This document shows positions 44,546 to 52,746 of a stretch of DNA of 64,000 bases, one piece after another. Within the stretch, counting starts at the first letter, position 1. The number at the start of each line of letters is the position of its first letter. The position numbers were made by a program, and so were the translations under genes. Source of the DNA: Allobosea sp. OK403 (GTDB lineage: Bacteria > Pseudomonadota > Alphaproteobacteria > Rhizobiales > Beijerinckiaceae). Under the pieces are notes generated by a model that was given only the letters and a program-made list of their open reading frames with translations, did not search any database and was not told where the DNA came from. The DNA is taken from NCBI RefSeq assembly GCF_900113835.1, contig NZ_FOQV01000001.1, positions 186,001 through 250,000 on the forward strand, written 5' to 3'.

Positions 44546-45625
44546 TTAAGCCAGCCGCCTTGTATCGGTTTGAATCTCGATCGTCTTGCCCGGCGCGTCG
44601 CCCGAGAGCTTGGCCTTCATGCGGATGAAACGCATGCCGCGCTCGGCCGCGGCCGAGTCGATCTGGGCGTAGTGACGCAGATCGTCCTCGACGCGCTTGT
44701 TGGCGAACATCAACCGTCTCGCTCGCAGGGCCAGGATCGCCGCAAAGGCGGGATAGCCGACATCCAGCGCACGGCAGGCCAAGGCGATGCCGTTGGCGTC
44801 CCGGCGCAACAGGGTTCGCAGCGCGTGCTCGACCGCGATCTCGGATTCCCGGGCGATGACCTGGGCGAGATGATAGGCGCGGTCTTCCTCCGCGAGCATG
44901 AGCAGCACGTCGTCCAGCAGGCGCGTCTTCGCCGCCAGATCCGTCAGAAGGCCGGTCACTTCGAGCCGTTGCTGGCGAGCCTGCTGCGCGACGGCGCCGG
45001 CCTCGCTATCTGCATTGGCGCCGCCCGCGTCTTCACCGCCGAGCTCGGCAAGGATGCGCATCACGCGCTCGGCCCGCTCCTGGGTAAGATCCGAACGGAT
45101 CGCGACCGTCCGGTGGATCTCGGGCTCTTCGCGGCCGCGCTCCAGCAGGTGGTCGAAACCGTTGTCGGAGAATTGCGCGCCCTCATTGCCGCCGACCGTC
45201 TTCAGTACGCCGTTGTCGCCGCGCTCGACCAGGATATCGGTCACCCTTTCCGACAAGCGCGCCCGTTCGGCGATCGCGGTGAGATGCTCCTGCGATTGGT
45301 TCAGGGCAATGGAGGCGAGGTCGCGATCGGTCAGGACCGGCGAAAGCCGCAGAACAAGGCGCGCAACCTCGCTATCGGAGTCGCCGGCCAGGGCATTGGC
45401 GACGCTGCGCGGCAGGTTCGGTTCAGCCGCGACCTCATCAGCATAGGTCTGGCGTGCGCGCCGGTCGATGTGCCCCAGCGACGAGAGTGCGATCTCGCCA
45501 TAGTGATACTTCGACGTCACCGTCGGGTCAGGATCGTAGAAAAACAGCTTCGTGACCACGTGGAGCAGGCGACGCCGCGACTCCGCCGAGGTCTCGCTAG
45601 CAAGTTTGTACACGGAGTCCAGCAT
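44546..45625 (-). CDS. DUF2336 domain-containing protein, paralog B
   Basis: The 359-residue protein (MLDSVYKLASETSAESRRRL) is colinear with the product of 41346-42371. Shared blocks are DSEVARLVLRLSPVLTDRDL, AERARLSERVTDILVERGD, LMLAEEDRAYHLAQVIARE and a C-terminal MRFIRMKAKL. It adds a short C-terminal tail. The two paralogs lie on the same strand with the PepSY cassette between, suggesting a duplication followed by insertion, or a two-copy module. Confidence 0.88.
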   Translation of the reverse strand: MLDSVYKLASETSAESRRRLLHVVTKLFFYDPDPTVTSKYHYGEIALSSLGHIDRRARQTYADEVAAEPNLPRSVANALAGDSDSEVARLVLRLSPVLTDRDLASIALNQSQEHLTAIAERARLSERVTDILVERGDNGVLKTVGGNEGAQFSDNGFDHLLERGREEPEIHRTVAIRSDLTQERAERVMRILAELGGEDAGGANADSEAGAVAQQARQQRLEVTGLLTDLAAKTRLLDDVLLMLAEEDRAYHLAQVIARESEIAVEHALRTLLRRDANGIALACRALDVGYPAFAAILALRARRLMFANKRVEDDLRHYAQIDSAAAERGMRFIRMKAKLSGDAPGKTIEIQTDTRRLA

Positions 45626-45751
45626 GACGCCTCCAAGCCGTTACCAGAGCATGCCAAGCTTGCGCGAAGCTTGCCTCATTGTGGCTCAAGGCGCCCGCCA
45701 CGCAACAATTGCCCGATATTGGCGTGAACAAAACCTGTCGCCGCGGCGGTT

Positions 45752-45855
45752 GGAGCGTTCTCGAGCGAAGTGGACGCCGGTTCGCGTGAAGAAAACGCGT
45801 TAAAATGAAAGGCCGGAGCCATTCCCGACCCAGCTGGAGCGGGAATGGCTCCGGC
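45752..45855. repeat. ACCGGT repeat, GCGTTTTC subtype, copy 2 (variant core)
   Basis: GAGCGTTCTCGAGCGAAGTG, then the core GACGCCGGTTCGCG (GCCGGT in place of ACCGGT), then AAGAAAACGCGTTAAAA. Hairpin 2 is GCCGGAGCCATTCCCG / CGGGAATGGCTCCGGC. Its stem sequence is wholly different from the hairpin 2 at 22051, although the pairing is kept. Confidence 0.85.
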
Positions 45856-45870
45856 GAGGGGCAGGCGCTG

Positions 45871-47070
45871 TCAGCCGGTCGGCAGGCAGGACGGGCCCAG
45901 CGGCTCGAAGCTCTTATAGGTCAGGATGAATTCCTGATGCCCGAGTTCCTCGGACTTGGTCCGCGCGCCCTGGCCCAATGCGACCACGAGATCGCGGATT
46001 TCCGTGCCGACCTGATCGAGCCCGGCTCGCCCTTCGAGAATGCGCCCGGCATCGACATCCATGTCGTCCGCCATGCGCCGATAGGTCTCGGGATTGGCGC
46101 AGATCTTCACCACCGGCGAGATCGCCGAGCCGACGACCGAGCCGCGCCCCGTCACGAACAGCACGCAATGCGCGCCGCAGGCGATCAATTCCGCGATCTC
46201 GGCATTGTCGTTGATGTTGGGGAAGCCGAAGCGCACCTCGCCGTCGGGCACGACATCGAGCAGATAGAGTCCGCCACGCGGCGGGATGTCGCCGGGCTTG
46301 AGCAGGCCGGAAATGGCGGAAGCGCCTGATTTGGCATAGGCGCCCATCGATTTTTCTTCGATGGTCGAGAGCCCGCCCTCGGCATTGCCGGCGGCAAAGG
46401 AGCCATAGCCCAGCGTCGCGTAATAGCGCGCCGCCTTGGCGACGGACTGCTCCAGGATCTGGCCGAGCTCGGGCGTGATCGCGCGCGCCGCCATGATGTG
46501 TTCACAGCCGATGAGTTCGCCGGTCTCCTCGAAGATGCAGGCGGCCCCCTCGGTGATGAGCTGGTCGAAGGCCCGGCCCGCCGCCGGGTTGCCGGTAATG
46601 CCGGAGGTGCCGTCAGAGCCGCCGCAAACCGTGCCGACGATGAGCTCGGAGACCGCCATCGGCACCGTTTCCTGCCGGTCGAGCACGGCGCGCTGCGTCT
46701 CGACCCAGGCGCGCCCCTCCTTGATCGAGGCGCGGGTGCCGCCGGTGCCCTGGATGATGATCGTCTTCACCGGCCGGCCCGAGGCCGCGACGACGCGCTC
46801 CAGCGCATATTTGTTGAAGCTCTCGCAGCCGAGCGAGACCATCAGCACCGCTCCGACATTGGGGTGGGTGCAGAGCCGCTCCATCATCTTTTCGGCATAG
46901 GCGTTGGGATAGCAGCCGGGAAAGCCGATGACGTGGACATCGTTCTCGCGCCAGGGCAGGGCGATTTCGCGGGCGACATGGTGCGCGCATTCGACGAGAT
47001 AGGCGACCGCGACGGTGTTGCGGATGCCCTTGCGCCCGTCGGAGCGCAGATAGCCGGCAAGCTCGGTCAT
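45871..47070 (-). CDS. UxaA family sugar-acid hydrolyase, large subunit (altronate/galactarate dehydratase-like)
   Basis: The 399-residue protein corresponds to the C-terminal domain of altronate dehydratase-type enzymes. Signature parts are YLRSDGRKGIRNTVAVAYLV, GFPGCYPNAYAEKMM, TVCGGSDGTSGITGNPAAGR and GHQEFILTYKSFEPLGPSC. The start ATG 47070 overlaps the stop of the small-subunit gene (47067-47417) by four bases. The dehydratase is thus split in two, with the SAF-like domain encoded upstream. The substrate, some hexarate or related acid, is unknown. Confidence 0.9.
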   Translation of the reverse strand: MTELAGYLRSDGRKGIRNTVAVAYLVECAHHVAREIALPWRENDVHVIGFPGCYPNAYAEKMMERLCTHPNVGAVLMVSLGCESFNKYALERVVAASGRPVKTIIIQGTGGTRASIKEGRAWVETQRAVLDRQETVPMAVSELIVGTVCGGSDGTSGITGNPAAGRAFDQLITEGAACIFEETGELIGCEHIMAARAITPELGQILEQSVAKAARYYATLGYGSFAAGNAEGGLSTIEEKSMGAYAKSGASAISGLLKPGDIPPRGGLYLLDVVPDGEVRFGFPNINDNAEIAELIACGAHCVLFVTGRGSVVGSAISPVVKICANPETYRRMADDMDVDAGRILEGRAGLDQVGTEIRDLVVALGQGARTKSEELGHQEFILTYKSFEPLGPSCLPTG

Positions 47071-47417
47071 GCGTTCATCCCCGTCTTGTGTTCGTCTTCC
47101 TTGCGTTCGTCTTCCAGATGATAGGTCGGCGTGTAGTCGCTCTTCATGTTCTGGACATGGACATGGCAACCCGCAGCGATCGCGACCGTGGCGACGCCGA
47201 TCGGCGCGCCGTATTTCAGGATCTTCTCGCCGGGCGCGATCGCCCGCCGCGCGATCTTGTGGGCGAGCGGAATGTCGCGGTCGAGGGCTGCCTTGCCGGC
47301 GCCGGTCTCGATCGCCTCGCCAGCCGGCAGCCGCATCCGCGCGACGAAGACGTTGTCGCGCGGATCGAGCAGGATCAGGCGCGGATCATGCGTGCTTACT
47401 GGAACTGGCGCGCTCAT
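47067..47417 (-). CDS. UxaA family hydrolyase, small SAF-domain subunit
   Basis: The 116-residue protein carries the SAF-type domain of altronate/galactarate dehydratases (DPRDNVFVARMRLPAGEAI, PLAHKIARRAIAPGEKILKY, GCHVHVQNM). Its C-terminal four bases overlap the large subunit start and it meets the RraA-like gene by one base (47417). The three genes form one tight operon. Confidence 0.9.
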   Translation of the reverse strand: MSAPVPVSTHDPRLILLDPRDNVFVARMRLPAGEAIETGAGKAALDRDIPLAHKIARRAIAPGEKILKYGAPIGVATVAIAAGCHVHVQNMKSDYTPTYHLEDERKEDEHKTGMNA

Positions 47418-48064
47418 CAGAATTTGCCGAACTGCAGATAGGCGGCTTGCGGGTCGGTACCGGCCAGGATCGCGGTACGGACCTTGTTCTCGGTCGAGAT
47501 CGCGGCTTCGGACTTGTCCAGAACCTCTTCGATCACCTCGATGGGAATCCGCACCACGCCGTCGCGGTCGCCGAGGATGTAGTCGCCCGGCCGGATCCAG
47601 ACTGTGCCGATCTTGATCGGTTCGTCGATCGTCTTGGGCAACCAGACACCGACGATGTCGCGCGGCGTATAGGCCTTGAAATAGGCCTGGAAGCCCATCT
47701 CGATCATGAATTCGGTGTCGCGTGAGAGGCCGTCGATGACGCAGCCGCGCACGCCCTTGTTCTTCAGCGTCTCGGCCGAGAGCTCGCCCATCAGCGCAAC
47801 CTCCTCGGTGTTGGGCTGGCAGACCCAGACATGGCCGGGCCTGGCGGCCGAGAGCAGGCCGGTCCAGCCGAGCAGGGTCTCATGCGCGTCGAACTCGCCG
47901 GTCTTGCCTTCGACGGTGAAGGCGGGCCCCGCCAGCTTGGTTCCGGGCAGGAGCGGGCGCAGTTCCGGCGGCAAGGTGAAATCGGTCAGTCCCATGGCGC
48001 GCATCACGTCATGGATGATGCCGGTGTAGCAGCGCTCGAGCCGCAGGGTCAGATCTTCGCTCAT
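47417..48064 (-). CDS. RraA family protein (4-hydroxy-4-methyl-2-oxoglutarate aldolase-like)
   Basis: The 215-residue protein has the RraA/HMG-aldolase fold. Markers are the metal-site region RGCVIDGLSRDTEFM, GAPVG-like sequence replaced by IGTVWIRPGDYILGDRDGVV, and the N-terminal CYTGIIHDVMRAMGL. Members are either aldolases for pyruvate-yielding C5-C6 acids or RNase E inhibitors. The R/D pair in GLSRDTEF and the D in GDRDGVV favour an aldolase. With the dehydratase pair it suggests catabolism of a sugar acid to pyruvate. Confidence 0.88.
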   Translation of the reverse strand: MSEDLTLRLERCYTGIIHDVMRAMGLTDFTLPPELRPLLPGTKLAGPAFTVEGKTGEFDAHETLLGWTGLLSAARPGHVWVCQPNTEEVALMGELSAETLKNKGVRGCVIDGLSRDTEFMIEMGFQAYFKAYTPRDIVGVWLPKTIDEPIKIGTVWIRPGDYILGDRDGVVRIPIEVIEEVLDKSEAAISTENKVRTAILAGTDPQAAYLQFGKF

Positions 48065-48200
48065 GTTTCCTCCGCCTTGGTCTCTGCATGCGACGATGGC
48101 GTCGCCCGGACCGGTTGGCGTCAGAGTGCGGGCAGGGCAGGGCTGCCGCAAGCGCGTTTTTCGCGCGACGCGAATGCGTTTCAATCGGTTTAGCCGGGAA

Positions 48201-48947
48201 TTAGCCGACGCGTTCCCAGCCCAATGGCGTCAGTCGCTCCTGCGGCAGGAAGCGCGCCTTGTAGGCCATCTTGGGCGAGCCCTCGACCCAGTATCCGAGA
48301 TAGACATAAGGCAGGCCGAGCTTGCGGGCGCGCTCGATATGGTCGAGCACCATGAAGGTGCCGAGCGAGCGCGCCTCCAGATTGGGGTCGAACACCGAAT
48401 AGACCATCGAGAGCCCGTCGCTCAGCGTGTCGGTCAGCGCCATCGCGAAGAGATCGCCCTGGCCGCGGCCGGTGAGGCCGCTATCGGGACCGCGTCGACG
48501 GTACTCGATCAGCGACGTCTCGACATGGCTGTCCTCGACCATCATCGCGAAGTCGAGCGCCGACATCGTCGCCATGCCGCCTTCGGGGTGGCGTTCGTCG
48601 AGATAGGAGCGGAACAGGGAATAGTGCTCGGAGCGCGGCTGCGGCGGCAGCACCTGGCCGATCAGGTCGCTGTTGCGCGAGGCCACCTTGCGGAAGCCGC
48701 GCGACGGATGGAAGTCGTCCACGCAGACCCGCACCGAGACACAGGCCCGGCAGGTCTCGCAAGCCGGGCGATAGGCGATGCTCTGCGAGCGCCGGAAGCC
48801 GCCCTGGCTCAGCACGTCGTTCAGGTCGCGTGCGCGTGCGCCCACGAGATGCGTGAACACCTTGCGCTCTTCGCGCCCCGGCAAATAGGGGCACGTGGTC
48901 GGCGACGTCAGGTAAAATTGCGGGGCATCCCGCAACGGGCGCGTCAC
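48201..48947 (-). CDS. bpt: Aspartate/glutamate leucyltransferase (Bpt-type aminoacyl-tRNA-protein transferase)
   Basis: It attaches Leu to N-terminal Asp or Glu of proteins, making them substrates for ClpS-ClpAP degradation. The 248-residue protein has the N-terminal Cys motifs [14 protein letters not shown] and [13 protein letters not shown], the RNSDLI segment, and the C-terminal [20 protein letters not shown] block. The family is also named arginyltransferase (ATE1-like). It stands near parC, ilvA and hemB in this chromosome region as in other Hyphomicrobiales. Confidence 0.93.
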   Translation of the reverse strand: MTRPLRDAPQFYLTSPTTCPYLPGREERKVFTHLVGARARDLNDVLSQGGFRRSQSIAYRPACETCRACVSVRVCVDDFHPSRGFRKVASRNSDLIGQVLPPQPRSEHYSLFRSYLDERHPEGGMATMSALDFAMMVEDSHVETSLIEYRRRGPDSGLTGRGQGDLFAMALTDTLSDGLSMVYSVFDPNLEARSLGTFMVLDHIERARKLGLPYVYLGYWVEGSPKMAYKARFLPQERLTPLGWERVG

Positions 48948-49081
48948 GTCTCGAACCTTCGAACCTGCTGCTGATGACCGCGAATTCTAGATCATGGTCC
49001 GGCTCGGTGGAAATGGCAACGTTGCGCGTGGATGCCGATGGCCGGGCCAAGCCTTTCGGCCAGGTTGCGGGACGCTTCAGC

Positions 49082-50536
49082 TCAGAGTTTGGGCGGCCCC
49101 AGATCCGGCACCTCGAGCGGTGGCGGCATCATCTGCTGGAAGCGCTGCTGGATATCGGCCTCCGAGGCGGTCGGCTGCGTGGCGACAGCCTGGCTGGATC
49201 CGCCCGGATGCGTCAGCGCGGGCCAGGTGAGGACGGCCACGACGATCAGCATCTGTGCGATCAGGAAGGGCGCGAGGCTTTTCGCTATCGCGCCTAGCGG
49301 CGCGCGGGCGCTGGCGGCGCTGCGCGTCATCATCAGCGCATAGCCGAGCGGCGGCAGCAGAAAGCTCGTCTGCAGCACGAGCAGGGTCAGCACCGCGACC
49401 CAGACGGCGTCATCGGCCCGCATCAGCATCGGCGGCATGATGATCGGGATCAGCACGAAGATGATCTCGAAAGCGTCGAGCACGAAGGCGGCGAGCGCGA
49501 TGATGCCAAGCCCAAGCAGCACGATTCCGAGCGTCCCACCCGGGGCGGCGCTCATCCAGGACGCGATCAGCTTGTCGCTGCCAAGAATGCGGAAAACAAG
49601 CGTGAAGGTCGTGGCGGCGATCAGCAGGGCCAGCAACGCGCCCGTCATTGCGATGGTGTCGTCGAGTGCGCCGCGCAGGCGCGCGCCGTCCAGCCCGCCG
49701 CCGAGCCAGCCGGCAAGGCAGAGCCCGACTGCGCCCATGGCCGCCGCCTCGACCGCGTAGAAGGCGCCGCTGGCGACGCCGGCGAGCAGCGTTGCGATGA
49801 AGCAGAGCGTCGCTCCGGCGGTGATCCAGTCGCGCAGGCTCAGGCGCTCGCGCAGCGTGCTGGTGCCGCGCGTCCGCAGGCTGCGAACCGTCGCGATGAC
49901 GAGGCAGGCGCCCAGGAAGAGCGCGGCCGGCAGCATGGCACCGCGAAACACATCCTGCGTGTTGACGATCCGCGCGATACGGCCCGTGCTGTTCAGCGCG
50001 ATGGTGTGAGCGGCCATCATCGCATCGCCGAGCAGGATGAGCACCAGCGAGGGCGGCACCAGCACGCCCAGCGTGCTTGCGACCGCAATCAGCGCGATCC
50101 GGTCCGCTGGTCTGACATGGCGCTGCGTCAGCCCCGGTTCGACCGAGCGGGTGAGCGCGATCGCATTTGCGCTGACCGAGCCGTTCATCGGCCCCAGCAC
50201 GGCGCCGAGCATGAGAGCCGCCGCCGGAGCGCCGGTAGGGCGGCCGCCCGATACGCCCAGGCCCGCGCGAAACAGCGTGTCGGCCAGCGGCAGCCGGTTG
50301 AGCAACGCACCCATAGCGGCGAAGAGCGGCAATGCCTGGAGCAGGTCGGATTCGAGCAGGCCGACGACACGATTGGGCAGGGCAAAGAAGATGCCGGGCT
50401 CGATTGCGCCTGTCAGCATGGCCAGGGCCGCACCCAGATTGGCGACGCCGATCAGGATGCCCCAGACAGGCAGGCCGGTGGCGACGGCGCCAAGCGCGAC
50501 GCCGAGCAGCATGAGCAGGCCGAGGATGGGCGTCAC
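49082..50536 (-). CDS. TRAP transporter large permease (DctM-like)
   Basis: The 484-residue protein has about twelve membrane segments and DctM-type sequences (MNGSVSANAIALTRSVEPGL, ASTLGVLVPPSLVLILLGDA, LDAFEIIFVLIPIIMPPML). It uses an ion gradient to import organic acids with a small permease and a periplasmic binding protein. GTG 50536 overlaps the small-permease stop (GTGA). A 598-residue longer frame reads antisense-like sequence over the small subunit and is rejected. No DctP gene is adjacent, so the binding protein must be elsewhere. Confidence 0.9.
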   Translation of the reverse strand: MTPILGLLMLLGVALGAVATGLPVWGILIGVANLGAALAMLTGAIEPGIFFALPNRVVGLLESDLLQALPLFAAMGALLNRLPLADTLFRAGLGVSGGRPTGAPAAALMLGAVLGPMNGSVSANAIALTRSVEPGLTQRHVRPADRIALIAVASTLGVLVPPSLVLILLGDAMMAAHTIALNSTGRIARIVNTQDVFRGAMLPAALFLGACLVIATVRSLRTRGTSTLRERLSLRDWITAGATLCFIATLLAGVASGAFYAVEAAAMGAVGLCLAGWLGGGLDGARLRGALDDTIAMTGALLALLIAATTFTLVFRILGSDKLIASWMSAAPGGTLGIVLLGLGIIALAAFVLDAFEIIFVLIPIIMPPMLMRADDAVWVAVLTLLVLQTSFLLPPLGYALMMTRSAASARAPLGAIAKSLAPFLIAQMLIVVAVLTWPALTHPGGSSQAVATQPTASEADIQQRFQQMMPPPLEVPDLGPPKL

Positions 50537-51033
50537 GGCTCCTGCGCCCCGGAGGCCGGGGTGTCGCGCAGAATGTCGGCGATGGCCTGAAGCAGCACCA
50601 GCAGGGCCAGGAGCGAGGCGGAGGCCTTGACCAGGAAATAGCCGGGGTTGCTGGTGTCGGGAAAAGCTTCGAGCTGCGCCAGCGTGCTGAGGAGAGCCGA
50701 GAAGCCGGTTACCAGGATGAAGACGGCCCAGGGCGCCAGGGCAAGCAGCCCCAGCGCGCGGCCAAGGCATGCGCGCGTTCTGGGCGCGAAGTGATGCGCC
50801 AGCGTATCGGCCGCGAGATGCCGGCCCGCGCGCGTCGCTGCGGTCACGGCGACCGCGACATAGAGCGCAAACAGGCACTGCCCGAGATCATTGGCCTCGC
50901 GCGACCAGGCCTTCACCAGATCGCGCAGCGGCCATTGCAGGAACAGGATCGCGACCAGGGGCAGCGCCAGCCAGCGGGCCGCATCGACGCTTGCCTGGAT
51001 GAAGCGATCGATCGCCGCGACGAACTGCGCCAT
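50533..51033 (-). CDS. TRAP transporter small permease (DctQ-like)
   Basis: The 166-residue protein has about four membrane segments; LRDLVKAWSREANDLGQCLF and AAATRAGRHLAADTLAH resemble the DctQ family. ATG 51033 (MAQFVAAIDRF) is chosen. It couples to the large permease by a four-base overlap. Confidence 0.85.
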   Translation of the reverse strand: MAQFVAAIDRFIQASVDAARWLALPLVAILFLQWPLRDLVKAWSREANDLGQCLFALYVAVAVTAATRAGRHLAADTLAHHFAPRTRACLGRALGLLALAPWAVFILVTGFSALLSTLAQLEAFPDTSNPGYFLVKASASLLALLVLLQAIADILRDTPASGAQEP

Positions 51034-51247
51034 TCCGATATGAGCCCCATGCCGAACTGCAATACGAGAGCATGCCAGGGAACGACCGCGAAGCGATTTT
51101 GCCGTCCGGCACGGGCCATCCACAGCCTGGATGTGCAGCGCGCCGGTGGGAGGCCGCTCTGCTCGCCTCATGGTTGCGTCGTGCCTGGCAGGGGGCCATC
51201 CTTGTCCTCGGCCCCGTGCAGGCCGCCCTGACCGCGAGGTGATCGCG

Positions 51248-52078
51248 ATGACAATCGAGAAAGTCACGCTGACCGAGGAGAAGGAAACCCTCCTCATCAC
51301 GCTCTACAGCAAGGCCGGAGAGAGCCTTCTGCCGGATTCCCTGCTGCAGGACCGCTTCGCTGCAGAGGCCGTCAGCAAGATCGATTATGACTTCGCGAAG
51401 CTGAAGATCGACCGCGACCTGATGATCGGCGTGGCGATGCGCGCACATATCCTCGACGGCTGGACCCGCGATTTCATCGCGCACTATCCCAATGCGACCG
51501 TGCTGCATCTCGGCTGCGGGCTGGACAGCCGGATCTTCCGGATCGACCCGCCGCCGGGTATCGGCTGGTTCGATGTCGATTATCCCGAGGTCGTCGCATT
51601 GCGCCGGCGCCTCTATCCGGCTCGTGAAGGCTACAGCCTGATCGGCGCCTCGGTGACTGACCCGGCCTGGCTCGGTGCGGTGCCGACGGACCGCCCGGCG
51701 CTGATCCTCGCCGAAGGGCTTTTGCCCTATCTCGCCGAGGAGGAGGTGCCGCGCCTGCTCCGCCGATTGACGGAGCACGTCACGAGCGGCGAGCTGGCCT
51801 TCGACGGCTATAGCCGGCTCGGTCTCTGGTTCATCGCGCACCAGCCTTCGGTCCAGGCGACTGGCGCGACGTTGCATTGGGCGCTCGACGACCGGCGTGA
51901 ATTCGAGGCGCAGATTCCGCGCCTGAAGCTGATGACCGAATTGATGGCCTATGATCCAGACGGCTACGATCCGCGGCAGATCGCCAGGATGTCATGGCCG
52001 GCACGCCTGGCGGTCGGCGTCTTCAGCGCGATTGCGCCCATGGCGAGACTGGGCCGGCTCCTGCGATACCGTTTCTGA
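51248..52078 (+). CDS. Class I SAM-dependent methyltransferase, leucine carboxyl methyltransferase-like
   Basis: The 276-residue protein has motif I TVLHLGCGLDSRIFRID, acidic loop GWFDVDYPEVVALRR, and motif IV ALILAEGLLPYLAEEEV, which are features of the PF04072-type (LCMT/TcmP) methyltransferases. Substrate is unknown. ATG 51248 begins MTIEKVTLTEEK. It is divergent from the TRAP genes and has no operon partner. Confidence 0.88.
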   Translation: MTIEKVTLTEEKETLLITLYSKAGESLLPDSLLQDRFAAEAVSKIDYDFAKLKIDRDLMIGVAMRAHILDGWTRDFIAHYPNATVLHLGCGLDSRIFRIDPPPGIGWFDVDYPEVVALRRRLYPAREGYSLIGASVTDPAWLGAVPTDRPALILAEGLLPYLAEEEVPRLLRRLTEHVTSGELAFDGYSRLGLWFIAHQPSVQATGATLHWALDDRREFEAQIPRLKLMTELMAYDPDGYDPRQIARMSWPARLAVGVFSAIAPMARLGRLLRYRF

Positions 52079-52090
52079 CGATACCGCTTC

Positions 52091-52191
52091 TAGAGCAATT
52101 TCCGATCGAGTTGGATCGTTCAATTGCTCTACATCATTGTTTTAACGCGTTTTCTTCACGCGAACCGGTGCCCACTTCGCTCGAAAACGCT
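52091..52191. repeat. ACCGGT repeat, GCGTTTTC subtype, reversed copy
   Basis: Hairpin 2 AGAGCAATTTCCGATCG / GGATCGTTCAATTGCTCT comes first, then the core CGCGAACCGGTGCCCACTTC between TTTTAACGCGTTTTCTTC and CGCTCGAAAACGCT. It separates the convergent methyltransferase and RDD genes. Confidence 0.88.
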
Positions 52192-52202
52192 GTGAAGCGC
52201 GC

Positions 52203-52676
52203 TCAGCCGCGCACGACGACCAGCCCCGTCAGCAGGTCATGCCCGAAGCGCCGGTCGGCGCGCACGAAGCCGCAGCCGATATCGAGCAGCCACAGCGCGA
52301 CCGTTCCGGCCGCGACATAAAACAGCAGCGCATGCACCGCCGCGGCCACCCCATCGGGCCGCCCGCCATTGGCGGTCTCGACCTTGAGCCCCGCCATGCG
52401 CATGCCCCAGGTCGCCTGGCGTGGGCCGCCGATCGTCAGTGCGGCATAGCCGAGCGCGGTTGCGACGGTCGCGATCGGGATCAGGAGCCAGGTCGCGCCA
52501 AAGGTGACGATGCCCAGGATCCCGAGCAGCACGATGATGAGCCAGCCCAGGAAGAACAGGATGATGATATCGCCGATCCAGGCGAAGAGCCGCGAGCTCA
52601 GCACGCCGCTGACGTCCTGGAACGGGCGCGGATCGATCGGCGTGATCGGAGATTGGCTGTAGCGCGGGTCGCTCAT
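52203..52676 (-). CDS. RDD family membrane protein
   Basis: The 157-residue protein has three or four membrane segments (FAWIGDIIILFFLGWLIIVL, LGIVTFGATWLLIPIATVAT). The RDD signature is split between SSRLFAWIGD, GPRQATWGMRMAGLKV and RADRRFGHDLLTGL. Members may be ion or solute channels, without a proven role here. It shares the minus strand with ilvA and hemB, and is likely co-conserved with them. Confidence 0.9.
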   Translation of the reverse strand: MSDPRYSQSPITPIDPRPFQDVSGVLSSRLFAWIGDIIILFFLGWLIIVLLGILGIVTFGATWLLIPIATVATALGYAALTIGGPRQATWGMRMAGLKVETANGGRPDGVAAAVHALLFYVAAGTVALWLLDIGCGFVRADRRFGHDLLTGLVVVRG

Positions 52677-52746
52677 CGAAAGGGTCGTCCTGTTCCGGGC
52701 GCGGGGGGAAACCGAAAAAGGCCGCGCCGTTCCCCACAATGTTTGA

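Noticed and set aside
50537..50878. Extension of the TRAP large permease over the small permease gene
   Set aside because: The extension is out of frame with and overlaps dctQ-like coding; the GTGA overlap gives a normal start.
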